64,000 nucleotides of DNA from CAYOWK01 sp964407665 (lineage in GTDB: Bacteria > Pseudomonadota > Alphaproteobacteria > Caulobacterales > Hyphomonadaceae), in assembly GCA_964407665.1 (NCBI GenBank), contig CAYOWK010000013.1, positions 19,737 to 83,736 on the forward strand, read 5' to 3'. Of this stretch, positions 35,271 to 46,980 are shown one piece after another. Numbering within the stretch: position 1 is the first letter of the stretch; every line of letters begins with the position of its first letter. A program made the translations under genes and the position numbers. The notes beneath the pieces were generated by a model. It searched no databases and was not told the DNA's origin. It worked only from the letters and a program-made list of their open reading frames with translations.

Positions 35271-38030
35271 TCAGGCTTCGCCTTCGCCCGGATCCTCTAG
35301 CCGTTCCACTGAAACGACACGCTCCCCGGAGGCGACGCGCAGAACCCGCACGCCCTGCGTCGCCCGGCCCGCGATGCGGATCTGGTCGACACCGCAGCGT
35401 ATCAGTTGTCCTGCATCTGTCACGATCATGATTTCGTCCTCAGGACGGATCGGGAACGACGCTGCGAGGCGGCCGCCCTTGGCGAGACGATGGGCGATCA
35501 GGCCCTTCCCGCCCCGGCCTGTCCGGCGATAGTCGAAGGCCGACGCGCGCTTGCCCATGCCATCGGCGGTGATGGTGAGGATGAACTCCTCAGCGGCCTG
35601 GAGCGCCGCGATGCGTTCGTCGTCGAGCGAGACCTCTCCCGGTTCGGCGGCAGCCGCATCATCCGGACCAGCCTCGGCGTCCGCATCTGCGGCCTCCTCG
35701 ATCTCGTCCGCGCCTTCCTCTTCATCGTCGGACCTGCGCAGGGCCGTCGCGTATTTGAGATAGGCGCGCGCCTCGGCGGGCGTGACATCGCAGGTTTTCA
35801 GGACACTCATGGCGATCAGTTCATCGCCCGCGCCGAGCCGTATGCCGCGCACACCTGTCGAGGTGCGGCCCGAGAAGACGCGGACGTCCTCGACGGCGAA
35901 ACGGATGCACTGACCCAGCGCCGTAGTGAGCAGAACGTCTTCCTCCGGCGCGCAGACCTGGACGTCCACGATACTGTCGCCGTCGTCCTCGAGCTTCATG
36001 GCGATCTTGCCGGCTCGGTTCACCGAGGTGAAGTCCGATAGCATGTTCCGGCGGACGCCGCCGGAGCGCGTGGCGAACAGGATGTTGAGGCGGGCGCGCT
36101 CTTCCTCGTTCTCGGGGAGCGGCATTACGGAGGTGATCCGCTCGCCAGCCTGGAGCGGGAAGATGTTGACCAGCGCCTTGCCGCGCGAGTTTGGCGCTCC
36201 AAGCGGCAGCCGCCAGACCTTCTGCTTGTAGACCATACCCGTCGAGGAGAAGAACAGGATCTCGGTGTGGGTGTCGGCGGAGAACATCCGGACGACGAAA
36301 TCGGCTTCCTTGAAGTCCATCGCGCCACGGCCTTTGCCGCCGCGATGCTGGGTACGGTAGGCCGACAACGGCGTGCGCTTCACGTAGCCGCCGTGGGTGA
36401 CCATGACCACCATGTCTTCGCGCTCGATGAAGGCCTCGTCCTCGAGGTCGAGGTCGGCGTCGAGGAACTCCGAGCGCCGGGGCACGGCGAACTTGTCGCG
36501 GACGGCGGTCAGCTCGTCCTTGATGATGCCCATCACGCGGGCTCGCGAGCCCAGGATGTCGAGGTATTCCTGGATCGCCTCGGACAGCCCCTTGGCCTCG
36601 TTGCCGATCTCGTCACGACCGAGGCCCGTCAGACGCTGGAGGCGCAGATCGAGAATGGCGCGCGCCTGTTCGTCAGAGAGACGGATGTTGTTTTCGCTGT
36701 CCATGTTCGTGCGGCGATCGGCGATCAGACCAATCAGCGGCCCCATGTCCATGGCCGGCCAGCTACGATCAAGCAGCGCAATGCGCGCCGATTCCGGATC
36801 CGGCGAGAAGCGGATGATCCGGATGATCTCGTCGATGTTGGCGACTGCAACAGCGAGGCCCACGAGGACGTGGGCGCGATTGCGGGCCTTGTTCAGCTCG
36901 AACTTGGTGCGGCGTGCGACCACCTCTTCCCGGAAGCGGATGAAGGACTGCAGCATCTTGCGCAGGTTCATAAGCTCGGGGCGGCCGCCGTTCAGCGCCA
37001 GCATGTTGACCCCGAACGAGGTCTGCATCGGCGTCAGGCGGAACAGGTTGTTGAGGACGATATCTGCAGAGGCGTCGCGCTTGACCTCGATGACAACCCG
37101 GATGCCGTTGCGATCGCTCTCGTCGCGCATGTCCGCGATGCCCTCGATCCGCTTGTCGCGGACCAGTTCGGCGATCTTCTCGACCATCGTGGCCTTGTTC
37201 ACCTGATAGGGAACCTCGGTGACGATGATCGCCTCACGGCCGTTGCGCATTTCCTCGATCTGGGTGCGCGAGCGCATGATGACTGACCCGCGCCCCGTCA
37301 GGAGGCCGTTGCGCGATCCGGCGCGGCCAATGATCAGGCCAGCCGTCGGGAAATCGGGTCCCGGAATGATGTCCAGCAGTTCAGCGTCGTCGACCAGGGG
37401 GTCGTTGATCATCGCGATGGTCGCGGTGATGACCTCGCCCAGGTTGTGCGGCGGAATGTTCGTGGCCATGCCGACGGCGATGCCGCCGGCGCCGTTGACC
37501 AGGATGTTCGGGAACTTGGCCGGGAGAACCGACGGCTCCTTGCGCGACCCGTCATAGTTCGGCTCGAAGTTTACCGTGTCCTTGTCGATGTCGTCCAGCA
37601 TGTTCGCGGTGACGCGAGCCATGCGGCTTTCGGTGTAACGCATGGCGGCCGGCGGATCGCCGTCGATCGAGCCAAAGTTGCCCTGCCCCTCGATCAGCGG
37701 AAGCGACATCGAGAACGGCTGCGCCATGCGCACAAGGGCGTCGTAGATCGACTGGTCGCCGTGCGGGTGGTAGCGGCCGATCACGTCGCCGACGATGTTG
37801 GCCGACTTCCGGAACGCCTTGTCGTGCGTGTAGCCGCCCTCGTAGGCGGCGTAGAGAATGCGGCGGTGAACCGGCTTGAGCCCGTCGCGCACGTCCGGAA
37901 GCGCCCGGCTCACGATCACGCTCATCGCATAGTCGAGGTAGGACTTCTTGAGCTCGTCCGTGATCAGGATCGAGGCGACGCCGTCTGCGGCGCCGGGCGG
38001 GGTCGAGCTGGGATCGGGTGTGTCGGTCAA
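35271..38030 (-). CDS. gyrA: DNA gyrase subunit A
   Basis: 919 residues. Introduces negative supercoils with GyrB; breaks DNA through Tyr132 (AAMRYTESR, equivalent to E. coli Tyr122). The N-terminal breakage-reunion domain, the GyrA-box (QHRGGKGRGAMDF) and the six-bladed C-terminal DNA-wrapping domain are recognisable. An acidic insertion (DDEEEGADEIEEAADADAE) interrupts the C-terminal domain, as seen in many alphaproteobacteria. At the position of E. coli Ser83 it has Gln93, with Asp97 matching Asp87. Confidence 0.97.
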   Translation of the reverse strand: MTDTPDPSSTPPGAADGVASILITDELKKSYLDYAMSVIVSRALPDVRDGLKPVHRRILYAAYEGGYTHDKAFRKSANIVGDVIGRYHPHGDQSIYDALVRMAQPFSMSLPLIEGQGNFGSIDGDPPAAMRYTESRMARVTANMLDDIDKDTVNFEPNYDGSRKEPSVLPAKFPNILVNGAGGIAVGMATNIPPHNLGEVITATIAMINDPLVDDAELLDIIPGPDFPTAGLIIGRAGSRNGLLTGRGSVIMRSRTQIEEMRNGREAIIVTEVPYQVNKATMVEKIAELVRDKRIEGIADMRDESDRNGIRVVIEVKRDASADIVLNNLFRLTPMQTSFGVNMLALNGGRPELMNLRKMLQSFIRFREEVVARRTKFELNKARNRAHVLVGLAVAVANIDEIIRIIRFSPDPESARIALLDRSWPAMDMGPLIGLIADRRTNMDSENNIRLSDEQARAILDLRLQRLTGLGRDEIGNEAKGLSEAIQEYLDILGSRARVMGIIKDELTAVRDKFAVPRRSEFLDADLDLEDEAFIEREDMVVMVTHGGYVKRTPLSAYRTQHRGGKGRGAMDFKEADFVVRMFSADTHTEILFFSSTGMVYKQKVWRLPLGAPNSRGKALVNIFPLQAGERITSVMPLPENEEERARLNILFATRSGGVRRNMLSDFTSVNRAGKIAMKLEDDGDSIVDVQVCAPEEDVLLTTALGQCIRFAVEDVRVFSGRTSTGVRGIRLGAGDELIAMSVLKTCDVTPAEARAYLKYATALRRSDDEEEGADEIEEAADADAEAGPDDAAAAEPGEVSLDDERIAALQAAEEFILTITADGMGKRASAFDYRRTGRGGKGLIAHRLAKGGRLAASFPIRPEDEIMIVTDAGQLIRCGVDQIRIAGRATQGVRVLRVASGERVVSVERLEDPGEGEA

Positions 38031-38153
38031 GTTGGGGTCGCCAGATACTGAAGCCGGGCGTCAGACGCCGGAGGGATCGGGAATCGCCAGCGTTTCCTAG
38101 CCCATTTCGGTCCGGTACGACAAACGCGGAGACGAAACGCTCTGGAACGCGGA

Positions 38154-38182
38154 GCGGCCGCCTCCGCGAGGGAGACGGCCGC
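38154..38182 (-). terminator. Probable terminator of ssb
   Basis: Nested stem: GCGGCCG (38154-38160) and CGGCCGC (38176-38182) around an inner CTCC/GGAG pair, 18 bases after the ssb stop on the minus strand. No T-run follows, so this may be a stem that needs Rho or simply a processing element. Confidence 0.45.
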
Positions 38183-38199
38183 AACAGTCAGGACTCTCC

Positions 38200-38685
38200 C
38201 TAGAAGGGAATTTCGTCGTCGAAGTCGCCGCCACGGTTGAAGCTCTCTTCCGGGCCCGACGGTTTCGAGCGGCCGCCCGTACGGGCCATTCCGCCGCCGC
38301 GATCATCGCTCATGCGGTCACCGCCGCCTTCGCTGCGGCCATCCAGCATCGTCAGCACGGAATTGAAGTTCCGGAGCACGACTTCGGTCGAATACTTGTC
38401 GTTGCCGTCCTTGTCCGTCCACTTGCGGGTTTCGAGCGCGCCTTCGATGTACACCTTGGCGCCCTTTTTCAGGTACTGCTCGATGACGCGAACAAGGCCG
38501 TCATTGAAAACAACCACGCGATGCCATTCGGTTTTTTCCTTGCGCTCGCCTGACGCCTTGTCGCGCCACGTCTCAGACGTCGCGATCGAGAGGTTGGCGA
38601 TGGAGCCGCCGCTCGGCATCTGCTTGATCTCGGGGTCGCGGCCCAGATTGCCGACGAGAATTACCTTGTTTACGGATCCAGCCAC
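38200..38685 (-). CDS. ssb: Single-stranded DNA-binding protein
   Basis: 161 residues with a GTG start: translation begins AGSVNKVILVGNLGRDPE. OB-fold through about residue 115 (TEWHRVVVF, YLKKGAKVYIEGALETRKW), a Gly/Ser/Asp-rich linker, and the acidic partner-binding tip DFDDEIPF that recruits repair enzymes. GGAGA lies about 6 bases before the GTG. Divergent from uvrA, with a LexA box in the shared region. Confidence 0.96.
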   Translation of the reverse strand: MAGSVNKVILVGNLGRDPEIKQMPSGGSIANLSIATSETWRDKASGERKEKTEWHRVVVFNDGLVRVIEQYLKKGAKVYIEGALETRKWTDKDGNDKYSTEVVLRNFNSVLTMLDGRSEGGGDRMSDDRGGGMARTGGRSKPSGPEESFNRGGDFDDEIPF

Positions 38686-38808
38686 TTCAAGTCTCCATCT
38701 CTCCGGCCCCGCCGCCTTCCCTGGCTGGCGCTCCGGTTCCTGACACACCTGCATGCTTAACCGACCGGAACGCCTACGGCACTGCCCGAGCGCAAACGGT
38801 TCACAGCT

Positions 38809-38837
38809 CTTATGTTCGATTTTTGTTCTTGCCGCAA
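38809..38837 (-). promoter_or_regulatory. ssb promoter candidate with embedded LexA box
   Basis: On the minus strand: -35 TTGCGG (38837-38832), 17-base spacer, -10 CATAAG (38814-38809). The spacer contains GTTC-GATTTTT-GTTC (38814-38828), matching the alphaproteobacterial LexA box GTTC-N7-GTTC. A repressor here would block ssb, and the site also lies upstream of uvrA, the classic divergent SOS pair. Confidence 0.6.
38814..38828. promoter_or_regulatory. LexA (SOS) box
   Basis: GTTCGATTTTTGTTC, exactly the direct-repeat GTTC-N7-GTTC form recognised by alphaproteobacterial LexA, between divergent ssb and uvrA. The remaining 250 bases up to uvrA hold a second degenerate half-site (GTTC-TTGCCCG-GTCG near 38970) and no gene. 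Confidence 0.75.
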
Positions 38838-39076
38838 GTTGGGACCGACAGCGCACCAGGCGCAACATGCTGCCAATACACCGTCAGCATCGTCTTGCGC
38901 CGGGCTTGACGCGCGCCATATGCCCGGCTGCCTACACAGTTGCGCGGCGGCGTGCCAAGGGTCGCCAGTTCCGCGTTTGTTCTTGCCCGGTCGCCCGACT
39001 CACGATTCGATTTGATCGCGGCCCGCCGTCACGACGTATCTAGACTTCTGCACCAACTCCCCGGGGCGCATCAGCG

Positions 39077-42040
<2,964 letters not shown>

Positions 42041-42229
42041 CGGGAGCGTTATCTGGCGGCTCAAACCGTTCGAAATCGTGAGTTATCCCCGGTTTGCATG
42101 CGAAAACGCAGCTAAAACGCAAGGAATCGGTGCGAGTCCGCTTGAAATCTGCGCCTGACTGCGCTTCCGCACTATGACGCCTGTTCGCGCAGCGATTCAG
42201 GCAGGCGAGATTCAGAGGGAGTAACTCGA

Positions 42230-42616
42230 ATGGCCACTGCCGCCAAAGCTGCCGCGAAGACCGCGGCGAAGACGCCCGCCAAGGCCCCCGCCGCCAAGGC
42301 TCCTGCCAAGGCTCCGGCTGCCAAAGCCGCCGTCAAACAGACAACGATCAGCCTCAAGCAGATCGCCGCTTCGCTCGCGGAAACCTATGAGCTACCGAAA
42401 AAGACCTCGGAAGCCATGCTGAACGACATGGTCGAGATGGTAGGCAAGCACCTCAAGAAGGGCGACCGTATCCGTCTCGCCGGTCTCGGCATCCTCGTCG
42501 TGCGCAAGCGCGCTGCACGCATGGGCCGCAACCCGTCGACGGGTGAGTCCATCAAGATCAAGGCGTCGAAGAAGATCGCCTTCCGTCCGGCGAAGGAACT
42601 GAAGGAGCGCATCTAG
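42230..42616 (+). CDS. HU-family protein with N-terminal H1-like tail
   Basis: 128 residues. Residues 1-37 are almost entirely Ala, Lys, Pro and Thr in AAK/PAK steps, resembling eukaryotic H1 tails. Residues 38-128 form a complete HU/IHF domain (LKQIAASLAETYELPKKTSEAMLNDMVEMVGKHLKKGD, then the beta-arm ARMGRNPSTGESIKIKASKKIAFRPAKELKERI with the Pro for DNA kinking). It compacts and bends DNA. The tail is at the N-terminus, unlike the C-terminal tails of mycobacterial HupB. Followed by a strong bidirectional terminator. Confidence 0.93.
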   Translation: MATAAKAAAKTAAKTPAKAPAAKAPAKAPAAKAAVKQTTISLKQIAASLAETYELPKKTSEAMLNDMVEMVGKHLKKGDRIRLAGLGILVVRKRAARMGRNPSTGESIKIKASKKIAFRPAKELKERI

Positions 42617-42651
42617 CGCTTCTGCGGTCCATCACGGATCAGACATCGAAA

Positions 42652-42686
42652 CGCCCGGACCGCGAGGTCCGGGCGTTCTCGTTTCT
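42652..42686. terminator. Bidirectional intrinsic terminator
   Basis: CGCCCGGACC-GCGA-GGTCCGGGCG (42652-42675), a perfect 10-bp stem with a 4-base loop, followed by TTCTCGTTTCT on the plus strand and preceded by TTTCGAT on the minus. It serves both the HU gene and the convergent membrane protein gene. Confidence 0.8.
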
Positions 42687-42694
42687 GCTCCCGG

Positions 42695-43546
42695 CTACTT
42701 CGGCTTGAAGTCGGGCGGTCTCAGTCCGCGATACAGAATGCCGCCAACGGTAATCGCAGGCAGGCTCAACAGGTTTCCAACGACGCCTGCGAGACTGGCT
42801 GCAAAGAAGAGCACCAGAACGGACGGGGAGCTGCCGATCAGGCGCGTCAGCAAGTCCGCAACGGTCGCAGTGATGATCGAAGGCAGTCCCGCAAGAATGA
42901 CCACCGATATGACGCCCACCACGTTTCCGCGCGACCAACCCCATGTCTGAAGCGCCACCATTCGGCGCTCGCCCATCGTCGCAGCATTCACCATCGCTAG
43001 TCTGGCGCTGATATAGATGGCAGCCAACAGCACCATCATCACGACCAGTGAATCTGCGGGCCTGACCACCGACTCCAGAGCGCTCATCAAGGCGGCCGGG
43101 TCGCGGGTCAGCTCGGTAAGCTCGGCTTGAGTTAGACCCAATCTTCCCATCAACATCGTGATGAACACGCCGCCCACGAGGAGTAACGGCAGGCCGAACA
43201 TGAGCCCCAGACCTGCCGCGACGCCTAGCAGCCGAACCTCGTCCTGGCCTGCCGCGAGGCCGATGGGAGATACGAATTCCTGCCGAAGCACCAGGCGCAG
43301 CACAGCCGCCGCGAAAATGATGGAAGCAGCTGCCGATATCAGTGGGGCGACAACAGCACCCAAGGGCAGCGGGCCCAAGAGAAGCTGTGCCGCTGAGCCA
43401 AGCAGGGCCATAGACACCGCCGCTGGCGCGAAGCGCACCCAGTTGGCGAACGAGAAGCTGTATGCCTCCCTGGCTACGTCGAAAACGGGGATCTTGCCTG
43501 CAGAATTCTGGTCCATGTCGCCCGTAGCCTGTTGCACCTGCTCCAA
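42695..43546 (-). CDS. Polytopic membrane protein of unknown function
   Basis: 283 residues with about six hydrophobic helices (for example VSMALLGSAAQLLLGPLPLGAVV, LGVAAGLGLMFGLPLLLVGGVFI, SLVVMMVLLAAIYISARLAMV, VLVLFFAASLAGVVGNLLSL) and a cytoplasmic N-terminus (MEQVQQATGDMDQNS). No known motif. Codon use is less GC-biased than average for the window. Shares its terminator with the HU gene. Confidence 0.82.
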   Translation of the reverse strand: MEQVQQATGDMDQNSAGKIPVFDVAREAYSFSFANWVRFAPAAVSMALLGSAAQLLLGPLPLGAVVAPLISAAASIIFAAAVLRLVLRQEFVSPIGLAAGQDEVRLLGVAAGLGLMFGLPLLLVGGVFITMLMGRLGLTQAELTELTRDPAALMSALESVVRPADSLVVMMVLLAAIYISARLAMVNAATMGERRMVALQTWGWSRGNVVGVISVVILAGLPSIITATVADLLTRLIGSSPSVLVLFFAASLAGVVGNLLSLPAITVGGILYRGLRPPDFKPK

Positions 43547-43602
43547 GGGCTAATGCGAGCGGGCCAACATCGCAATCGGATTGCGAATACCGTCCGGCAG
43601 CT

Positions 43603-44763
43603 TCAGCCGAGGTAGAACATCACGCGGTAGACGAGGTCGTCGTTCTGCAGGGTGCATCCGGCTGCTGCGCTGCTGTCGGCGACATATCGCGATGCCGAGA
43701 GGGACTTGCGGACGCCTTCGGCAAAGCCACGGCTTGGAATGGATGCAAGTTCGGTGACGCTTGTCACCTTGCCAGTATTGTCCGTGGTCACGCGCATGAT
43801 GACGCTGCCGACCATGCCGGAATACGTCTTGCTCGCCGGGTAGGTGATCTTGGGGCCCTTCAAATCCCCGCTGCAGAAGGATTCCGGCGTCCCGGAGCCG
43901 GGGTTCTGCCCGGCGCCCGGTTCCTTGAGCTCGCGGGGCTGGAGCTTGTTGTTCAGAAGGCTGCCGGTCTGGGCGTAGGTCGATGTGAGGTAGGACTCTA
44001 TGGCGATGGCCCAGGCTTCGGCTTGCCATTTGGCGTCCCAGTGGGTGCGGCGGGCGGCGGGGGTGGTCGAGGCGTCGATGCGGTCGATCACGCGGTCGTG
44101 GGCGTCTGCCATGCGAGTGTAGTGATCGTTCCGGCTATTGGTCTGGCGGACACGGCCAGCCATAAATGCAGCCGCGGCGGCCTGTACCTCGGCGTTCGAG
44201 ACGCGGCCCGCGTGGACGTCCCCTGCCCGCTGCAGATACTCGGCGGCGGCGGTGGCGGCCTTGCTGGACTCTTCCCAGGTCGACGCGGTCCAGTCCGACA
44301 TGTAGAGCAGTTCCCAGGCCAGCACCGACGTCATGTCGACACCGGGCGCTGCATTGCGGGCGAACAGGGCCTGACGAAGCGTGTCGCGTGTCTTGTCGCT
44401 GGTTTTCAGTCTGAGTTCGGCGGCGCGCAGGAGGACCAGGGACGTGGCGGGCTGGTCGTCCGGGGTCTTCAGGGATGCGCCTTCGCGGACGAGAAATCCG
44501 CCAAACTCGGCTGCGCGCTCGTTCAGACCCGCCGCCAGAGCCGCGAAGCCGAATTCCCGGGCCATCAGCGCCGTATCGGGGCTGGACCGGTCCCAGCCCG
44601 CCCAGACTTCCACTGCGGCTTCGGATGCAGCCTTTGCGTCGCCCTTCCGTATCGCAGCGTTGTAGCCTGCGATATCGGCGATGGCGGGCGCGGCGCTCGC
44701 GAATGAAAGAAAGAAGGCCGCAGCCAATGTGACTGGGCGCAGACGCTTTGAGGCTGTAGGCAA
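43603..44763 (-). CDS. Exported protein with C-terminal TonB-like domain
   Basis: About 386 residues. A signal peptide (SKRLRPVTLAAAFFLSF, cleavage near AIA) leads to an alpha-helical middle (TPR-like, ADIAGYNAAIRKGDAKAASEAAV) and a C-terminal TonB-type fold (SVIMRVTTDNTGKVTSVTELASIP ... GFAEGVRKSL ... LVYRVMFYLG) similar to the energy-transducing TonB C-terminal domain, with no transmembrane anchor. Start is uncertain: ATG 44805 has no Shine-Dalgarno, while TTG 44763 has GGGGGA five bases before it and gives a normal signal peptide. Divergent from trmFO. Confidence 0.8.
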   Translation of the reverse strand: MPTASKRLRPVTLAAAFFLSFASAAPAIADIAGYNAAIRKGDAKAASEAAVEVWAGWDRSSPDTALMAREFGFAALAAGLNERAAEFGGFLVREGASLKTPDDQPATSLVLLRAAELRLKTSDKTRDTLRQALFARNAAPGVDMTSVLAWELLYMSDWTASTWEESSKAATAAAEYLQRAGDVHAGRVSNAEVQAAAAAFMAGRVRQTNSRNDHYTRMADAHDRVIDRIDASTTPAARRTHWDAKWQAEAWAIAIESYLTSTYAQTGSLLNNKLQPRELKEPGAGQNPGSGTPESFCSGDLKGPKITYPASKTYSGMVGSVIMRVTTDNTGKVTSVTELASIPSRGFAEGVRKSLSASRYVADSSAAAGCTLQNDDLVYRVMFYLG

Positions 44764-44814
44764 GGCGGTTCCCCCCGGTTTCCTTGTCTGTAGAACGTAA
44801 ACCATAGAGCCACG

Positions 44815-46230
44815 ATGACAATATCCCCCGTTCACGTCATAGGCGGCGGCATGGCCGGCTCCGAAGCCGCCTGGCAGATCGCCCAGGCGGGCGTCCCCGT
44901 CGTGCTGCACGAGATGCGGCCGGTCCGCCGTACCGACGCACACCACACGGACGGGCTGGCCGAGCTGGTCTGCTCCAACTCGTTCCGGTCGGATGACTGG
45001 GAACACAACGCCGTCGGGCTGCTGCACGAGGAGATGCGGCGCGCCAACGGGCTGATCATCGCCATGGGCGACCGCCACAAAGTGCCTGCCGGGTCCGCGC
45101 TTGCGGTCGACCGGGATGCCTTCTCCGCCGACGTAACCGCTACCCTTACGGCGCATCCGCTGGTGACCATCGAACGCGGCGAAGTCGACGGCTGGCCTCC
45201 GGAAGCCTGGGACAGCGTGATCGTGGCGACCGGCCCGCTGACGTCTGACGCGCTGGCAAAGGCCATTCTGGCGAAGACGGGCGAAGACAGCCTCGCCTTC
45301 TTCGACGCCATTGCCCCTATCGTGCATCTCGAGTCGATCGACATGAGCAAGGCGTGGCGGCAGTCGCGCTATGACAAGCCCGGTCCGGGCGGCGACGCAG
45401 CGGCGTACATCAACTGCCCGATGGACAAGGAGCAGTACGAGGCTTTCCTCGCGGCGCTCGCCGTCGCGCCCAAGACCGAGTTCAAGGAATGGGAAGGCAC
45501 GCCGTATTTCGAGGGCTGCCTGCCCATCGAGGTGATGGCCGAGCGTGGCGCCGAGACGCTGCGCTTCGGGCCAATGAAGCCGGTGGGGCTGACCAATCCG
45601 CACAACCCGACCGTCAAGGCGCACGCCATCGTGCAGCTGCGCCAGGACAACAAGCTCGGCACGCTGTGGAACATGGTGGGCTTCCAGACCAAGCTGAAGC
45701 ACGGCGCGCAATCGGACATCTTCCGGATGATCCCGGGTCTGGAGAATGCGCAGTTCGCGCGGCTGGGCGGCATCCACCGCAATACCTTCATCAACTCGCC
45801 GCTGCTGCTCGACAGCCAGCTGCGGATGAAGGCCGAGCAGCGCGTGCGCTTTGCCGGTCAGGTGACGGGCGTTGAAGGCTATGTCGAAAGCGCCGCCATG
45901 GGCCTGCTGGCCGGACGGCTTGCGGCGGCCGAAAAGCTGGGGCGGAAGCTGGATGCGCCGCCGCTGACGACGGCGCTGGGCGCGCTGGTGAACCATGTAA
46001 CCGGCGGCCACCTGACCGCGCCGGGAAGCTCCGGCACGTTCCAGCCCATGAACATCAATTATGGCCTGCTGCCGGAGATCGATGAATTCGAAACCAAGGG
46101 ACCGGATGGCAAGCGTCTGAAGGGCGCTGACAGGACGCGCTCGAAGAAGCGGTCGATGTCGATCCGGGCTCTGGCGGACATTGATGCATGGCTTTCTGCG
46201 CAGGTGGCGGAGCCTGCTGCGGTCAGCTAG
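44815..46230 (+). CDS. trmFO: Methylenetetrahydrofolate--tRNA-(uracil-54-C5)-methyltransferase
   Basis: 471 residues. Folate-dependent flavoprotein that methylates U54 in the tRNA T-loop. N-terminal FAD motif VIGGGMAGSEAAW, TrmFO-specific CSNSFRSDD and C-terminal GALVNHVTGGH and FQPMNINYGLLPE motifs are unmistakable. The start is immediately after the divergent gene's leader; only a short gap separates the two coding regions. Confidence 0.96.
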   Translation: MTISPVHVIGGGMAGSEAAWQIAQAGVPVVLHEMRPVRRTDAHHTDGLAELVCSNSFRSDDWEHNAVGLLHEEMRRANGLIIAMGDRHKVPAGSALAVDRDAFSADVTATLTAHPLVTIERGEVDGWPPEAWDSVIVATGPLTSDALAKAILAKTGEDSLAFFDAIAPIVHLESIDMSKAWRQSRYDKPGPGGDAAAYINCPMDKEQYEAFLAALAVAPKTEFKEWEGTPYFEGCLPIEVMAERGAETLRFGPMKPVGLTNPHNPTVKAHAIVQLRQDNKLGTLWNMVGFQTKLKHGAQSDIFRMIPGLENAQFARLGGIHRNTFINSPLLLDSQLRMKAEQRVRFAGQVTGVEGYVESAAMGLLAGRLAAAEKLGRKLDAPPLTTALGALVNHVTGGHLTAPGSSGTFQPMNINYGLLPEIDEFETKGPDGKRLKGADRTRSKKRSMSIRALADIDAWLSAQVAEPAAVS

Positions 46231-46260
46231 GTTCTGCCGGGGAATCCGGGAGGGCGCGTC

Positions 46261-46974
46261 ATGTCGATCGACAAGCAGAAGCTGGGCAAGGCGATACCGC
46301 CGGGCGAAAAAGCGCTGGTGAACCGCATCTCCGACGCCATCCATCTGGTGGCGTCCGGGGCCGAGGCCGCCATCGAGGACGAGGCGGCCGCCAAGGGCGC
46401 CAGCATCCTGTTCGAGGCGAAGGAGGACGGGTTCATCTCGGCCCTCGCCATCGTGCTGGTGCCGAAGGAGCTGAAGGAGAAGAGCCGCCGCATCGCCGCC
46501 GTGGCCCAGCCGTTCGGGTTCGTCTGCAAGCTGTCGAAGCACGAGCGGCTCGCGGTCATCACGCCGGCCGGCTACGTCACCGACTTTGCCTCGATCCCCA
46601 AGCAGGTGCAGTTCCTGATCTCGCCGTTCGGCAAGCATGCCGAGGCGGCGGTGGTGCATGACTGGCTCTACACGCTGGGGACCAGGGGCGACGCGAAGAA
46701 CCGGAAGATCGCCGACAAGGCGTTTGTGCGAGCGCTCCGGCTGCTGGATGTGCACTGGCTCAAGCGGCAGATCATGTACTGGGGCGTGCGTATCGGCGGC
46801 GCTGGCGGATATGGCCTGCCCGGAGATTTCGCGTTCCGGCGGATCGACGACCTGTCGATCCTCGACCCGCTGCCGCCGCGCGATCCCTTCATGAACACGC
46901 TCGCGCGGATGGAACTGCCCAAGCCCACGAAATCGCGCACGCGCGACGCGGCGGTGGCGACCGAAACGGTCTGA
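46261..46974 (+). CDS. DUF1353 family protein
   Basis: 237 residues with the DUF1353 core GYVTDFASIPKQVQFLISPFGKHAEAAVVHDWLY, a short alpha-helical domain with conserved FASIP and HDWLY motifs, often seen in phage or mobile-element-associated genes but also chromosomal. The N-terminal half and the C-terminal tail are not assignable. It follows trmFO by 30 bases on the same strand, possibly cotranscribed. Confidence 0.78.
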   Translation: MSIDKQKLGKAIPPGEKALVNRISDAIHLVASGAEAAIEDEAAAKGASILFEAKEDGFISALAIVLVPKELKEKSRRIAAVAQPFGFVCKLSKHERLAVITPAGYVTDFASIPKQVQFLISPFGKHAEAAVVHDWLYTLGTRGDAKNRKIADKAFVRALRLLDVHWLKRQIMYWGVRIGGAGGYGLPGDFAFRRIDDLSILDPLPPRDPFMNTLARMELPKPTKSRTRDAAVATETV

Positions 46975-46980
46975 GCCGCC

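Larger units (their letters stand above)
38686..39076. other. Intergenic region ssb-uvrA
   Basis: 391 bases of the divergent promoter region. Contains the LexA box and ssb promoter above; a TTGAC-like hexamer near 38906 could belong to a uvrA promoter, with a weak -10. Small open frames across it have no coding signature. No RNA gene seen. Confidence 0.5.

Noticed and set aside
44806..46755. Long minus-strand extension of the TonB-domain gene through trmFO
   Set aside because: trmFO is unmistakable on the plus strand; the leader at 44763 or 44805 marks the true N-terminus.
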